Shown here: piece after piece, positions 27,701 through 38,255 of the stretch
How positions within the stretch are numbered: the stretch's first letter is position 1
Layout of the letters: every line of letters starts with the position of its first letter
Source of the DNA: Camarhynchus parvulus
Taxonomy: Eukaryota > Chordata > Aves > Passeriformes > Thraupidae
DNA: 64,000 bases
Direction of reading: 5' to 3'
NCBI RefSeq assembly: GCF_901933205.1
Contig: NC_044574.1
Span: 21,561,733-21,625,732, forward strand
Made by a program: the position numbers and the translations under genes
Notes under the pieces: generated by a model
Databases searched by the model: none
What the model was told of the DNA's origin: nothing
Seen by the model: only the letters and a program-made list of their open reading frames with translations

Positions 27701-28249
27701 ACACTCATTTTGAAGTCTATTTTCTCACCTAGAGTAGTTTAAATTGGGGGCAGAAGAAAGGGTCATACCTATTTTTTATCAATTGTGTAATGAGATATGT
27801 CTGGTTTTTTGAATATTACATATAACTAATTTTACTATTTGTTTACATTCTTCAAATAATAAGTAATTATTTACTCAATTTATTTCCACATGCTTTTCAG
27901 AGATAATTGTGTCCTGTTTTGTTGAGGTTGGTGGCAAGTCATTTCTTAATCAAACTAAAGGAAAATGTACATTTCTGCATGATTACATAAATAAACTTAA
28001 TGGTCGTGTGTGGGGACTAGGCTTATATTCATGCATTATTTTATTTCTTCCTTTATCCAAGAAATTTAGTTATTAGCAATGTGTTTATTTTTGCCAGCTA
28101 AATCTTTAGAGAATCTGAAGGTTAAAATGCTTAAAATGCCATAAGTATGGAGATATGATTTTCAGCATGATTTTAATGTTGGAATGACAATTTATGATAA
28201 TAAAGTCTACTGACTCTCTTAGCCATACTGGCAGAAAAAACTCTGAGCT
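24772..28249. other. AT-rich non-coding stretch
   Basis: No repeat family or gene recognised. Contains an A/C-rich low-complexity patch (27470-27545). The 65-77 codon frames here have no domain or splice support. Confidence 0.5.
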
Positions 28250-28650
28250 GGATACTCCAGAATTTGACAGTTACAGCTTCCAGCCCTGCTGTATCTGAGG
28301 CATCAACAGCCCTCACTGGCAGTCCTGGATTCTCTACTGATCCATTCTTGGTCTATATGTTTGGCCATACGGGCAATATGCTACGTAACATTTGGAAGAC
28401 CCCACACTGGACTGTGCAATCCCAGAGAATGTAAAAAGCCTATGAAAATGACCACGTTTCTGAGCATCACAATGCAATTTCTCAGAGGTCTTAAAAAGCC
28501 CAGCTATTAACCCTACATGCTTCACTTGTGTGGTGAGTCCAGCTGTTTGCACTCCTTGCCAGGGCCCCCAGGGGCAGCCACAGCTGCTGTGGCCCCTAAT
28601 TAATCTCCCCTGGGGACAGTTTTCACACTGAACTCTGGAGTACTTGGATT
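28250..28650. other. Unassigned GC-richer segment with a small hairpin
   Basis: Clearly richer in G+C than its surroundings and open for 108 codons on the minus strand (28334-28660). It contains a GC hairpin at 28571-28596, with gccacag pairing to ctgtggc around ctg and flanking gggg/cccc. It lies immediately upstream of a CR1 3' end. It may be an unrecognised repeat or LTR remnant. I see no protein domain, so I do not call it a gene. Confidence 0.4.
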
Positions 28651-28849
28651 TTTTTTCCAAGCAGGGTGAGGCTCAACTCTGGGACTTCAGCATCAGTACT
28701 TGGCTCAGTATGTTTACTGATCTGCAGGTTAAAGTTAAAATTTCCCAAGCTTTTACTTTAGTCTATCATTGCTCTGAGGGTGTAAAAAAAAATCATTATT
28801 TGGATATAGAATATCACTATTTTTGATGAAATGACAGTAGGACACCATT

Positions 28850-29213
28850 GTGGGCCACAAAGGTTTTTAAGAGACTGAAGCATCTGTGATGGAAAGTGGA
28901 TGAAGCTGTTTAATATGGAGGAATTCACAGGGATCTTATGAAAGTGTATAATTACCTGATGACACAGTGGTCAAGAAGACAAAGGAGACTCAGAGATGCC
29001 CAGTAAGAGATCAAGAAGAAATACAGAATTGGAAGAAATTCCATTTAAATATCAGGACAGGTGGAAGAAACACAGCTTGAGGGTGGCTGGGCACTGGATC
29101 ACATTCCCTGGTAAGGGTTCTCAGCTTGCCCTACTCAAACCTTTTTCAGCAGGGAGTAGGAATAGATCATCTCCAGAGGTCCCTTTCAACCTCAGACATT
29201 TTGTGATTCTGCT
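28850..29213 (+). mobile_element. CR1 LINE fragment reaching the 3' end
   Basis: The plus strand follows the CR1 3' UTR consensus in order: 'gggatcttatgaaagtgtat' (28931-28950), 'attacctgatg', 'tcagagatgcccagtaagag' (28991-29010), 'gaaattccatttaaatat', a 'tgagggtggctgggcactgg' type block, then 'agaatagatcatctccagag'-like and 'gtccctttcaacctcag', with the degraded end 'ttttgtgattctg' near 29200-29213. It is 5'-truncated, as is usual for CR1, and has many substitutions. The 94-codon frame over it (28996-29280) is transposon-derived. Confidence 0.82.
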
Positions 29214-31101
29214 TGATTATACACATGACCACTGCTCTGTTAAAGGGATGGCATTGTATCAACTGAAAAGAAATTTTTGAGACTTAAGTGTAAGGGTATG
29301 TGGAAGGAGAAAGTGTCTGTTTCCTCCTTCCCTACTGTACCTGCTCAAGGACTTTTTTAATGTTAAAAAGGAAGAGAAAAGAGAGAAATCAAAACCAAAA
29401 AAACCAAGACACAAACATGATCAACACGTGGTAAAGGAAGCAGTAAGGAGAACCCAAGCTACTCAATCGCTAATTGATGAGGGCATATAGAATGTGAGAT
29501 CATTTATTTCTCTAAGATTATGCAATCAAGGACCTTGTCAAAATGGCATGGCAAGAAGGGGAAAGTAATAAACAAAATACACAGAGGAACAGAGATAAGA
29601 GAGAAACTAAGCACAATAGCTAGAAGTAAACCATGTCAGGCACACGAACTGATGGGCTATCAGGAAATTACAGGGACACCAGGAGCTTGCAGGTGATTAA
29701 GATATAAATCCTAGGGTCCAGGTTATTACAGAAGGTCACTGGGGCAAACTGATGGGGGAATGTGTAGGGCAAGGGCACCAAGTAGAAACAAAGAAAGAAT
29801 AGACAGAGAGGGTTATGGAAGGGGCTGGACACTTGTAAAATGGAGCTGGTCAGTAAGCTCTGTTCCTTATCACTGCAATTTGTCCTATTTTCTTACTAAA
29901 TACTTTCTTAATTGTCTTTCTGAATAATCTCAGTCTCTATCCAATGGGCTTTTGAAGACTTATCACCTAAATTAAAAAAAAAAAAAAACAAACCCATGCA
30001 ATTTCAAGGCAAAAAGGGTTTCTCAAAACCTAGTATTTGAACCACAGAGGGTTATCCTTTAAAACAAAATTTGTGCTTGATCAGGTGTACATCAATCAAT
30101 TCTTGTCATTTATAATTAGCTGTTATATATAGCTTTTTTTGAAATTAAATGCGTCCCTGCTGTTTATATGAATATTGCAGTGGGGGAAAAAAGCTCACTT
30201 GGCATCAATGAGGAAAATTCAACCCACAACTTATCAAGTACCCAGGGAGAGCTTTGCTGTTTCCTTATTACGTTCCATTTGAACTCTATAAAACTCACAC
30301 AATGCAAAACATAAAATCCTGTATTATTTATGATTTCTGCTGTTTCACCACTTACAGTCAAGAAATTTATAGGTGGAACTCCATTTCCTAGACTGTTCTT
30401 TGTCTAATATGGTTTATGAATTTTATATTCTTTTTCTGACTGAGTTTATCATTTCAGTATATAGGACAGCTAAACTCCCTGGAAACCACTGCCCACTTGA
30501 CTAAGAATAGGTATGTGAAGCTGCAGGTTTATTGACATTGTATATGACCATCTGCAGTATGAAATACTTCATCCACATCCCTAATAAACAAAGGCTGGCT
30601 TTCTTTCTTGGGTCTTAAACAATTGCATAGTAGTTTCATTAAAAATTTGTGGTTTCATAGTGACAAAGTATGAAGAATAAAATAGAATGTCTGAACCTAA
30701 ACTAATGTATTTTTGCTGAAACCATAAGGATTGATGGTTCATAAACAACTCAAACTAATACAAAAAGACAAAGACTCTGGAACCGACAGTTTCAGCAGTT
30801 AAGGGAGAAGAACAGAAGTACTGAAACTCTCATCAACAGTCCATTTTGTGCTGTATATTTGTCCTTTTCAATTGGTAATGGCACAGATCTCATTTCCCTT
30901 TTGTTTTGCTATTGGCACCTCATGAGAGGTCGAGTGTAGTCAGTCAAAATAAAATTGAAATTATTGTGGGAGGTATTTCAATGGTTTTGCTTTTCTAGAG
31001 AGATATATGCTTTTGTCTTTTACACAATATATTTATGTTAATTTCTGCTGGTTTTTTTTTCTTTAATTTGTATTTAATTTCTTTCTTCCTCATGCTGCTA
31101 G
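29214..31101. other. Non-coding stretch, moderate GC to 29.9 kb then AT-rich
   Basis: The part from 29300 to 29860 is purine-rich and less AT-rich than its flanks, which may indicate an old unrecognised insertion. A poly-A run lies at 29974-29988. No gene or known repeat can be supported. Confidence 0.45.
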
Positions 31102-31320
31102 AAAGTGAAAATACCTGCATGCAACCATACACCTCAGGCTGTATCTCAGCTGGTAAAATTTGGAGCATTTCCAAGTTTTGTGGCTCTGGTGCAGAGTCTC
31201 CTCTTCCATGGCCTTACACCAGTGCTGGAGCAAAGCCTGCATGCACAGAAATCCACTTTACTGCTGCAGCGCGGAGATAAAAGCACAGGAGTTGTGCCAG
31301 AGCCAACTAATATTTCACAG
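31102..31320 (+). other. Candidate coding exon (219 bp, phase 0-0), unknown gene
   Basis: A pyrimidine-rich acceptor (tttctttcttcctcatgctgctag) ends at 31101 with an in-frame stop at the AG, so the frame opens exactly at the splice site. The segment is open for 73 codons and ends at cag/gtgaac (donor at 31321), exactly 219 bp. G+C is near 50% in a roughly one-third G+C region. Motifs include QLVKFGAFPSFVALVQSLLF, which would form an amphipathic helix. No family is recognised. Phase agrees with the candidate exons at 24631-24771 and 31848-32009. Two other frames over the same bases are also open, as expected for a GC island, and this weakens the case. Alternatives are a non-coding exon or an old repeat. 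Confidence 0.33.
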
Positions 31321-31847
31321 GTGAACAAAAGTTCTAGACTTTCTTGGAACTAAAATGTCCACCTAAATTAGATCACTTTCAGTGAACCTTCAGCAAAGGA
31401 TCTACAGATTAGGACCACAGTTGCAGAAATTCAAATTCAAATTGTTTTTGCGCCTAGAAAAGACCAGAATTCTGCAAACTATTATGGAATGAAGAATTTA
31501 GCCATACATCTCTCATAGTAGAAGAAGAATCAGACTCTACCCTCTGAGCATTCTCTGATTCTGACCTTCCTTTTCTCTTGCTAAAGATGAACACGCAGCA
31601 TATTTCTGGTTCTTTTTTAGCACCTTTTCAGTTATTTTGCTTCACATGTTGGCAATAGCAAAGAAATGAGCCTCCAGACATGTAACCGCCGGCTAACTCA
31701 TAAAAAGTTAGGACCACAAAAATTGCTGCTGCTTCAGAACGCAAAAAAAAGAGGTAAATGATTCACCAGTCTGTGCTAAAATTTTTTTAAAAAAAGAAAA
31801 ATAAACCTACTTTTTTTACTCTACAATTGCTCTTCTCTTCCTTCCAG

Positions 31848-32009
31848 ACACACTCATTTAATGTTATTAACCTCTCAAATTCATTCAGATTGGAAAATTG
31901 TATACATCTGAATAGGAGCCAAGAGAGATCACCCAAGAAAACCCCTGGAGTGCCTTTTTTTCTTCCCCCACAAAATACATTCAAACATTTTGCCCAAACT
32001 ATTTCTTAA
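31848..32009 (+). other. Candidate terminal exon (phase 0 start, stop TAA)
   Basis: One of the strongest polypyrimidine tracts in the window (actctacaattgctcttctcttccttccag) precedes position 31848. In phase 0, the phase left by the 31102-31320 candidate 527 bp upstream, the frame is open for 53 codons to a TAA at 32007-32009. It has a polar, Ser/Asn/Lys-rich composition (for example RSQERSPKKTPGV). No polyadenylation signal follows closely, and a weak internal donor (tt/gtatac) exists. The link to the upstream exon is inference from phase only. Confidence 0.25.
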
Positions 32010-35000
32010 TGAGATTTTATTTCATGAAACTTAACTTCCAAAACATTTGCCTTCTGTGGATAAAATGATTTTGCCACAAAGGTACATGGATGTGCTAACT
32101 TTGGAAAGAATTTCGAAGGTCCACAGATTGAGGGATTATACAATCCTTGCAAGATCAGAATGCGGATTTGGAAGAATGTATCTCTACACTGACAATAGAG
32201 GGAGCCCAGAGTACTTACTAATTTGGGTATTGCGCCTGAATGCCTAAATTTAAATGCCTGACCTAGTTGTCTCCCTATCTTGTAAAATTAATTATATGTA
32301 AAGGATAATCGAAATTAATTACATGTAAAATTAATTACATGTAAAGGAGTAAAAAATTACATGCAAAGGATAATCTAGTTGAACTGCAAAAAGTGCTAGA
32401 CCAAAAACCAAAACCAACAAGCAAAGAAAGAAAAAAAAAAAAAAAAAGGTAAAAGAAAGGTAAATAGCAACATTTTATTTCTTAGAAGCCATAAATAGAG
32501 TAACTTTAAATGTCTGTAATTTTAGTATATTTCTGAAAAGGTTGTTTTTCCATAGTTTCACTGTCAAAACATTTTCATGATCTTGTATAAATAATACTCA
32601 GAATGTATTTTAGGATTCCAGAATTAACCTTGGAATTTTTACTTTTTCGTTATGAGTCTGAGAGCTCAGAAATTTCTATATAAAGTAAGATTATATAAGA
32701 TAACTTTTATTTTTTTTTAAAGAGCTCATGTTATAAAACATTTCCTTACTCTGAGCATTATTGAGTTTTTCTTATCACCAACATTTTATTATTTAGTATA
32801 CTTATTTATGTATGTACAAGTGTTTTAATAATTGAAATTCACTTCTTAGAATTAGAAAATTAAGCAAGGAGTTGTATGGTTATTAAAAAGGTAATGCTGA
32901 AATTTACAGAAAAGATATCTTTTTCAAATCAAAAAAATTTCTATGCCCATATAAACTATTTCATAGTGCTGTGAGAGATAATAGATTAGTGAGGTGTATT
33001 GTACAGAAATTAATATCAGACAGAACTGATGAGGGAAGGTATACGCGTCACATCAGAAAAGGCAAACAAGCTAAAATTCAAAGCACAAGGCAAAGTGTAC
33101 AAAATCAGTGAAAAATGCAAACTCTGACCTTGGGGAATAATAACTGAGCCACTCCACATCACTTAGTGAAGGAAAGAAAACCCTCCTTGAAGCTGAATCA
33201 CTGCAAGGATATTAAACTGAACAGATCCATGAAAGGATGTTGGTAGAGTGATGAAAAGTTTCTTGACCTGGAAAATTGTTGCAGTTCTATATGGGCTGCA
33301 CTGAATTACCAAAAAAATTTTTAAAAAAGTCTAAGTTGTACGCCAAATTATGAGAGAGCAATATATTAAATATTCCTAATTTTTACACATAATTACAGCC
33401 ACATTTATAATAAGCTTCTCTGCATTTTTTCTTTTATTCCACATGTGCCATCCAAGAACTTGCATCTCCTCAGTTAACCTTCTTGGACAGATGAGAAAAA
33501 GAGACATGTATGCCTACAAGAAGTGAGCTGAGAATCTCTGATATTAAACTTGCTTATAACTTGTCCTTCTGTTAACACATTTTATATTCTGTCCTTTTCC
33601 TTTACATTCAAGACTCTTCCACTCAAGCCTGAGAACACAAATTGTGACGCATTTAGAGGTCAGTAAATACTGATATTTTTTGTTTGTTTGTTGGAACTAT
33701 CCATCACTCGATAAAACTGGAAATTAAATTGGTAGTTTTCTGCACATTAGAAGAAATAAAACTGAAAGATTTAGGTCTCTTTGTGGTTATTAAAAGGAGT
33801 TAACAGTAGAGACCATGAAAAGAACTCTGACATTTTATCACCAGACCTCCAGTGACCTAAATAATCTGCACTTGACCCATAAATCACATCAGAATTTTCC
33901 AGATGTAAGTGCCTTAAAGTGAGTATAAATATTGATTTTATAATGTGCTTCAAAATTTTATTGCATATTCCACAGAGAATAAAAGGTTTGCAAAATTCAA
34001 CATTTTGGAAGGTTTTTTTCACAGTTTATTGCTCTTTTTTTTTTTTAATCTTAATTTTGGGATTCACCTGCTAAAAATAAAGGAAGAGAAAGGCATTATG
34101 CGCTAAATAAATATAAGTGTTAGAAGAAATCATACCCCACTTTTGTTTGATTTGCATCAGGTTGTGTCTTACCAGAACGAAATTGCAATGACCAATAAGT
34201 ATTTAAAATAGTGATAACTTTTAACTGTAGGAAAATTAAATGCATTATTTTATAATAAATTGAAGGCCAACCTATTATGTTTAAAAACACTCTGTGGTTT
34301 GTTTAGAAGACAGTGCATTTCTAAACAAAATGTTATTATCCTAAAGGTGATTTTCACATCAGATGAAAAAAAAATTCTTGGTGACTGTATTGCTTTTCCT
34401 GTAAAAGTATGCATATCTTACAGTAAATATTATGTATCTTTGACACTCAAAATACTTTATACAAACATCGTGTTCATTAATATGGGGGAATCATTAAGAA
34501 AATAAATATAATCCTGAATTTTCTCTTTTCAGATTCATAGATATCTAAGCTCAAACTTCATCTGCTAGAAATCAGTTATTTCAGCAACTTGTCAAGAAAA
34601 ATGGTATGGTATAAGCAGAGTTTAACTTCATGGTTTTCCAGTTCAGAATTTGTTCTAAAGGAATGATGCAAAGACTGTTTTCTCCATAAAACATCTTCAG
34701 CCTCAGTATAGAGCTAGACAAAAATATAGTCTATAGGCACTGAAAAGTGTCAAAATCAGAGAAAAATTAGGGGTGTTAAATTGGCTGTGTATGAAGGAAC
34801 TTCCAGGAAAACTATTGAAGTGTAGGGAGTCTTGCCATTTTTGACAGAATCATCCTTCTCCTTTGAAAACAAAAAAATAAGATGCCAATTGGTTATTGAA
34901 TAACATAATAGACTGCAAAGTCCCTTTTACACATTTTTGTAAGAATATCCACTCATAAAATCTGAATTTAGTGAAGCAAACTATGCCACTTTTCTCTGTG

Positions 35001-35470
35001 AAAGAGTTGATGAGTTGAAATATGCCAATGTAAAATTAATATGCTGTATTTGAGTGATTGTGTATTTGAGTGGGTAGCACACTGGATGAAAAAGTTTCTC
35101 CAGCAAGGAAAAAACAAAAGGTTTAGAAAGCGTACAGTTTTTGGAAGTGATAAAGAAGTTTGCTAGCTCTTTTGGTAAGAAGAAGGACAGATATTTCTCA
35201 CCCACATAACATGATAAATTTTGTATGTTAAAAACATAATACAGGCTAAAGACATAGGCTAACAAGAGCCTCAAGGAGCTCAAAAAGAAGTCAGAGATCT
35301 GTATATCCACTGAAGAAGAGCTGTGGACTGTGAAGAAACTTACAGAGTGTATATACATTATTTATAAATGATCCAATCCAGGAAAATTTAAATTTGGATA
35401 TTGGGTGAAAGAGCTTCTAATATTAATACAGCATATTATCAAAGATAAGGCTATATTCTAAAGATATCCA
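32010..35470. other. AT-rich non-coding stretch
   Basis: Nothing firmly recognised. There are interleaved short repeats of aattacatgtaaa (32285-32380) and a poly-A run (32431-32447). One 46-bp segment (33613-33658) has exon-like borders and is treated as a finding. The 125-codon minus-strand frame 34981-35358 is rich in Phe, Leu and Ser because of AT content and is not called. Confidence 0.5.
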
Positions 35471-35474
35471 AAAG

Positions 35475-35540
35475 GCAGTGCCCTAGGCCTCAATGTTCTT
35501 ACATAGTTTGTTTAGTAATGGATCTATTTTCTTACTGTTT
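35475..35540 (+). mobile_element. Possible ancient CR1-type reverse transcriptase remnant
   Basis: The translation around 35470-35500 gives QKGSALG. It sits where CR1-clade RTs have the conserved (Q)GS.LGP..F motif, and the following bases resemble the consensus only with several stops. This is a single short motif without supporting flanks, so it may be coincidence. Confidence 0.25.
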
Positions 35541-36839
35541 CTGTAAGTACATTCCACTAATTAATAGATGGAAAATTAGCAGTGTATCTTCCAACCATTC
35601 CAAATGCCATGTAAAATTGTAGATACCCAAGATTAATTCTATCTCTTTACAGAAAGACAAAAGCACAATAAAAAGAGCAAATAGTGAGAAAAACATGCTC
35701 AACATTATTTTTCCCCAGCAATTTTCCTCACTTGAAAAAAAGTTGCTAAAATTATCAGCTCATGTAATACATTTTATGTGAGAATTCAAACCATGGTAGT
35801 GGTATGTCTCCTTATCATGACAATCAAGATGAGAATTTGTAACACCCTGGAATACTTAAATTCAGGAATTAAACTGAGGTTCCTTCACTCTAGCTGGTGC
35901 AAGAAGAAATCTGACCCAGAAGTAAGAGGTAAAAATCACACAAAAGATACTGGCAAAAAATATAGGAAATTAAAGAACTTCAGCAAAGGAGTAAATAGAA
36001 CACCAAATTCCATACCAAACACTTATTATAGCATTACTTAGCATTAACTTTGCATTCAGGTAGCATAATCTTAGCCCATTTAACCTAGAAACCTTTAAAC
36101 CTATGATTTACCCAAAAACATTCAATGAAAGAGAATTAGAAGGAGAAGAAAGAAATAGAGGAAAAGATAGGAGAAATTTGGAAAAACACACATACTAGGG
36201 TTCCACTGTGCGTGAGATAGGAACTCCAGGGGAGCTGGCAGGGTCCAACACATGATTGACTCATGGGGTCTTTTCTCACCAAGAAGCAAGGCCTGGCCCA
36301 CCCCAAACCACACACACACACAGGCATTGGCTCGAGACATTGATTAATCCAGTCACTGACAGCGTGATTCTGTTTGGGTACCACTCTGTCACACAGCTTG
36401 TTTCAGTGTTGGTCAATGTGTTTCATTGTCATGGATTCTCAGACATGAAAAACTGTAAGCAATTCCATCTAATAATTAGGTTTTTAATTTGTGTTAATTG
36501 TTGTGAATGATTATTAGGGAAAAAATCAGATACGTACTTAGTGCAAATCCCCAGAGGTAAAGTTTGTGGCACAAATTTGGTGTGTCTTGATGTACATGGC
36601 TGCAGCCCCATAGCAAGAAATAGGAAAGATCATGTGGAATACTTTGATTTTATGTAAGACTTGGGAACTTCTGCACTCCAGTATACTAGATGCATTTCCT
36701 GTATTTCCTCTTTGCTCACAAACATCCTCAGACAGATATACAGATCATATTATTTTAATCATTACTATAAATAGTGGAAGACACCTGTGCACTAGATACT
36801 GTTCACATCTGTATTCACATCTAAGACACACATAGAGAA
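35541..36839. other. Non-coding stretch
   Basis: A short (CA)n run (36308-36322) lies in a GC-richer patch at 36180-36420. No domain or known repeat is recognised in that patch. Confidence 0.45.
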
Positions 36840-38255
36840 TCATTGAATCGTAGAATCATAGAATGGCCTGGGCTGGGAGGGACCTTAAAGATTATCCACC
36901 TCCAAGCCACCTGCTAGGAACAGGGACACCTTTCACTAGACCAGGTTTCTCAGAGATCCATCCAAACTGTCCTTAAACACTTTCAGGAAAGGGTCATCCT
37001 CAACTCCTCTGAGCAATGTATTCCAGCGTCTCACCATCCTCACAGTAAAGCATTTTTTCCTAATATCTCATCTAAATCTTCTCCCTTTTAGTTTGAATCC
37101 AATTACCCTTGTCCTGTCACTACATGCTTTTGAAAAGTCTTTTTTCAGGTTTGTTGTAGGACTTCTAAAGGTATTGGAAAGCTTCAATAAGGTCACCCCA
37201 GAGCCTTCTCTTCTCCAGGCTGAATAATCCCAATTCTCTCAGCCTTTCCTCATAGAAGAAGCATTCCATCCCTCTAATCTTGGTGTTCCTCTTCTGGACT
37301 CACTCCTACAGGTCCATGTCCTTCCTGACCTGGGACCCCAGAACTGGATGCAGGGTTCCAGGTGGGTGGGCTCTCATCAGAGCAGAGCAGAGGGGCAGAA
37401 TCTCCTCCCTGGCCCCTGCCCTGATCTGGATGCAGCCCAGGACACACTCTGGGTTGTGAGTGCCCATGGCTGGGACATGTCCAGCCTCTCATGCATCAAC
37501 ACATTGAGTCCTTCTCAGCAGGATCTGGATCTGTTCCTCCCCTTGTCTATATTGATGCCAGGGGTTGTCCTGACCCAGGTGCTGCAACTCACACTTGGTT
37601 TAGTTAAACTGCAGGACATTCCTACAGGCCCACTTCCTGAGCTTGTCTAAGTTCCTCTGGATAGCATCCCATCTTTCAGGGGTGTCAACTGCACCACTCA
37701 GCTTGATGTCATCTGCAAATTTGATAAGGGTTCCCTTGATCCTTTTGTCTCTGTCATTAATGAAGTTATTAAATAAAATTGGTCCCCTGAGGGACAGCAC
37801 TTGCCACTGATTTGGCAATTTGTTATCCATCTATCAGTCCACTTATCAATTCCATCTCTCTCCGTTTAGAGATAAGATGTTGCAGGGGACCGTGTCAAAG
37901 GCTTTACAGAACTCTTTACACTTATCTTTAGAGAAGAAAAATGACATCTGTAGTCCTTCCCTTCCCAATGTTGAAGTCAGTCTGCCATAGAAGGCTGCTG
38001 GGCTGTTCAGGCAGGAACTTGCCCTGGGTGAATCCAAGCATGCTGGCTGTGTTGAATCACCTCCCTGTTCTCCATGTGCTTTAGCACAGCTACTAGGAGG
38101 AACTGTTCCATGATCTTCCCAGGCACAGAGATGAGGTGGACAAGTTGGTAGTTCCCAGAGTTCTCCTTTCTGCCTTTTTAAAGATGAGGGCAAAATTTTC
38201 CTTTTTTCCAGTCACCCGGGACTTCACCTGATTGCTGTGACTTACTAAAATATGT
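36840..38255 (-). mobile_element. CR1 LINE, 5'-truncated, with broken RT domain and intact 3' end
   Basis: This is the largest mobile element in the window, about 1.4 kb, reading right to left. The 3' end at 36840-36865 is the CR1 terminal repeat seen in reverse (gaatcgtagaatcatagaat). The 3' UTR consensus follows to about 37600. From there to 38255 lies the C-terminal half of ORF2. A minus-strand frame at 37830-37600 carries the RT catalytic motif KFADDIKLSG (DD at about 37711-37716) and the downstream LRKWACRNVLQFN region. Another frame near 37900 carries the KAFDTVPCNIL motif. The two motifs lie in different frames and stops intervene, so the copy is dead. The 5' break at about 38255 falls within the RT region. 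It appears the least diverged CR1 here, hence probably the youngest. Confidence 0.93.

Noticed and set aside
28996..29280. 94-codon plus frame as a possible small protein
   Set aside because: It lies wholly over the CR1 3' UTR at 28850-29213.
34981..35358. 125-codon minus-strand open frame, among the longest in the window
   Set aside because: Phe/Leu/Ser-rich composition follows from AT content; there is no domain, start context or splice support.
37348..37650. 100-codon plus frame
   Set aside because: It is antisense to the minus-strand CR1 element and reflects its GC-rich 3' UTR.
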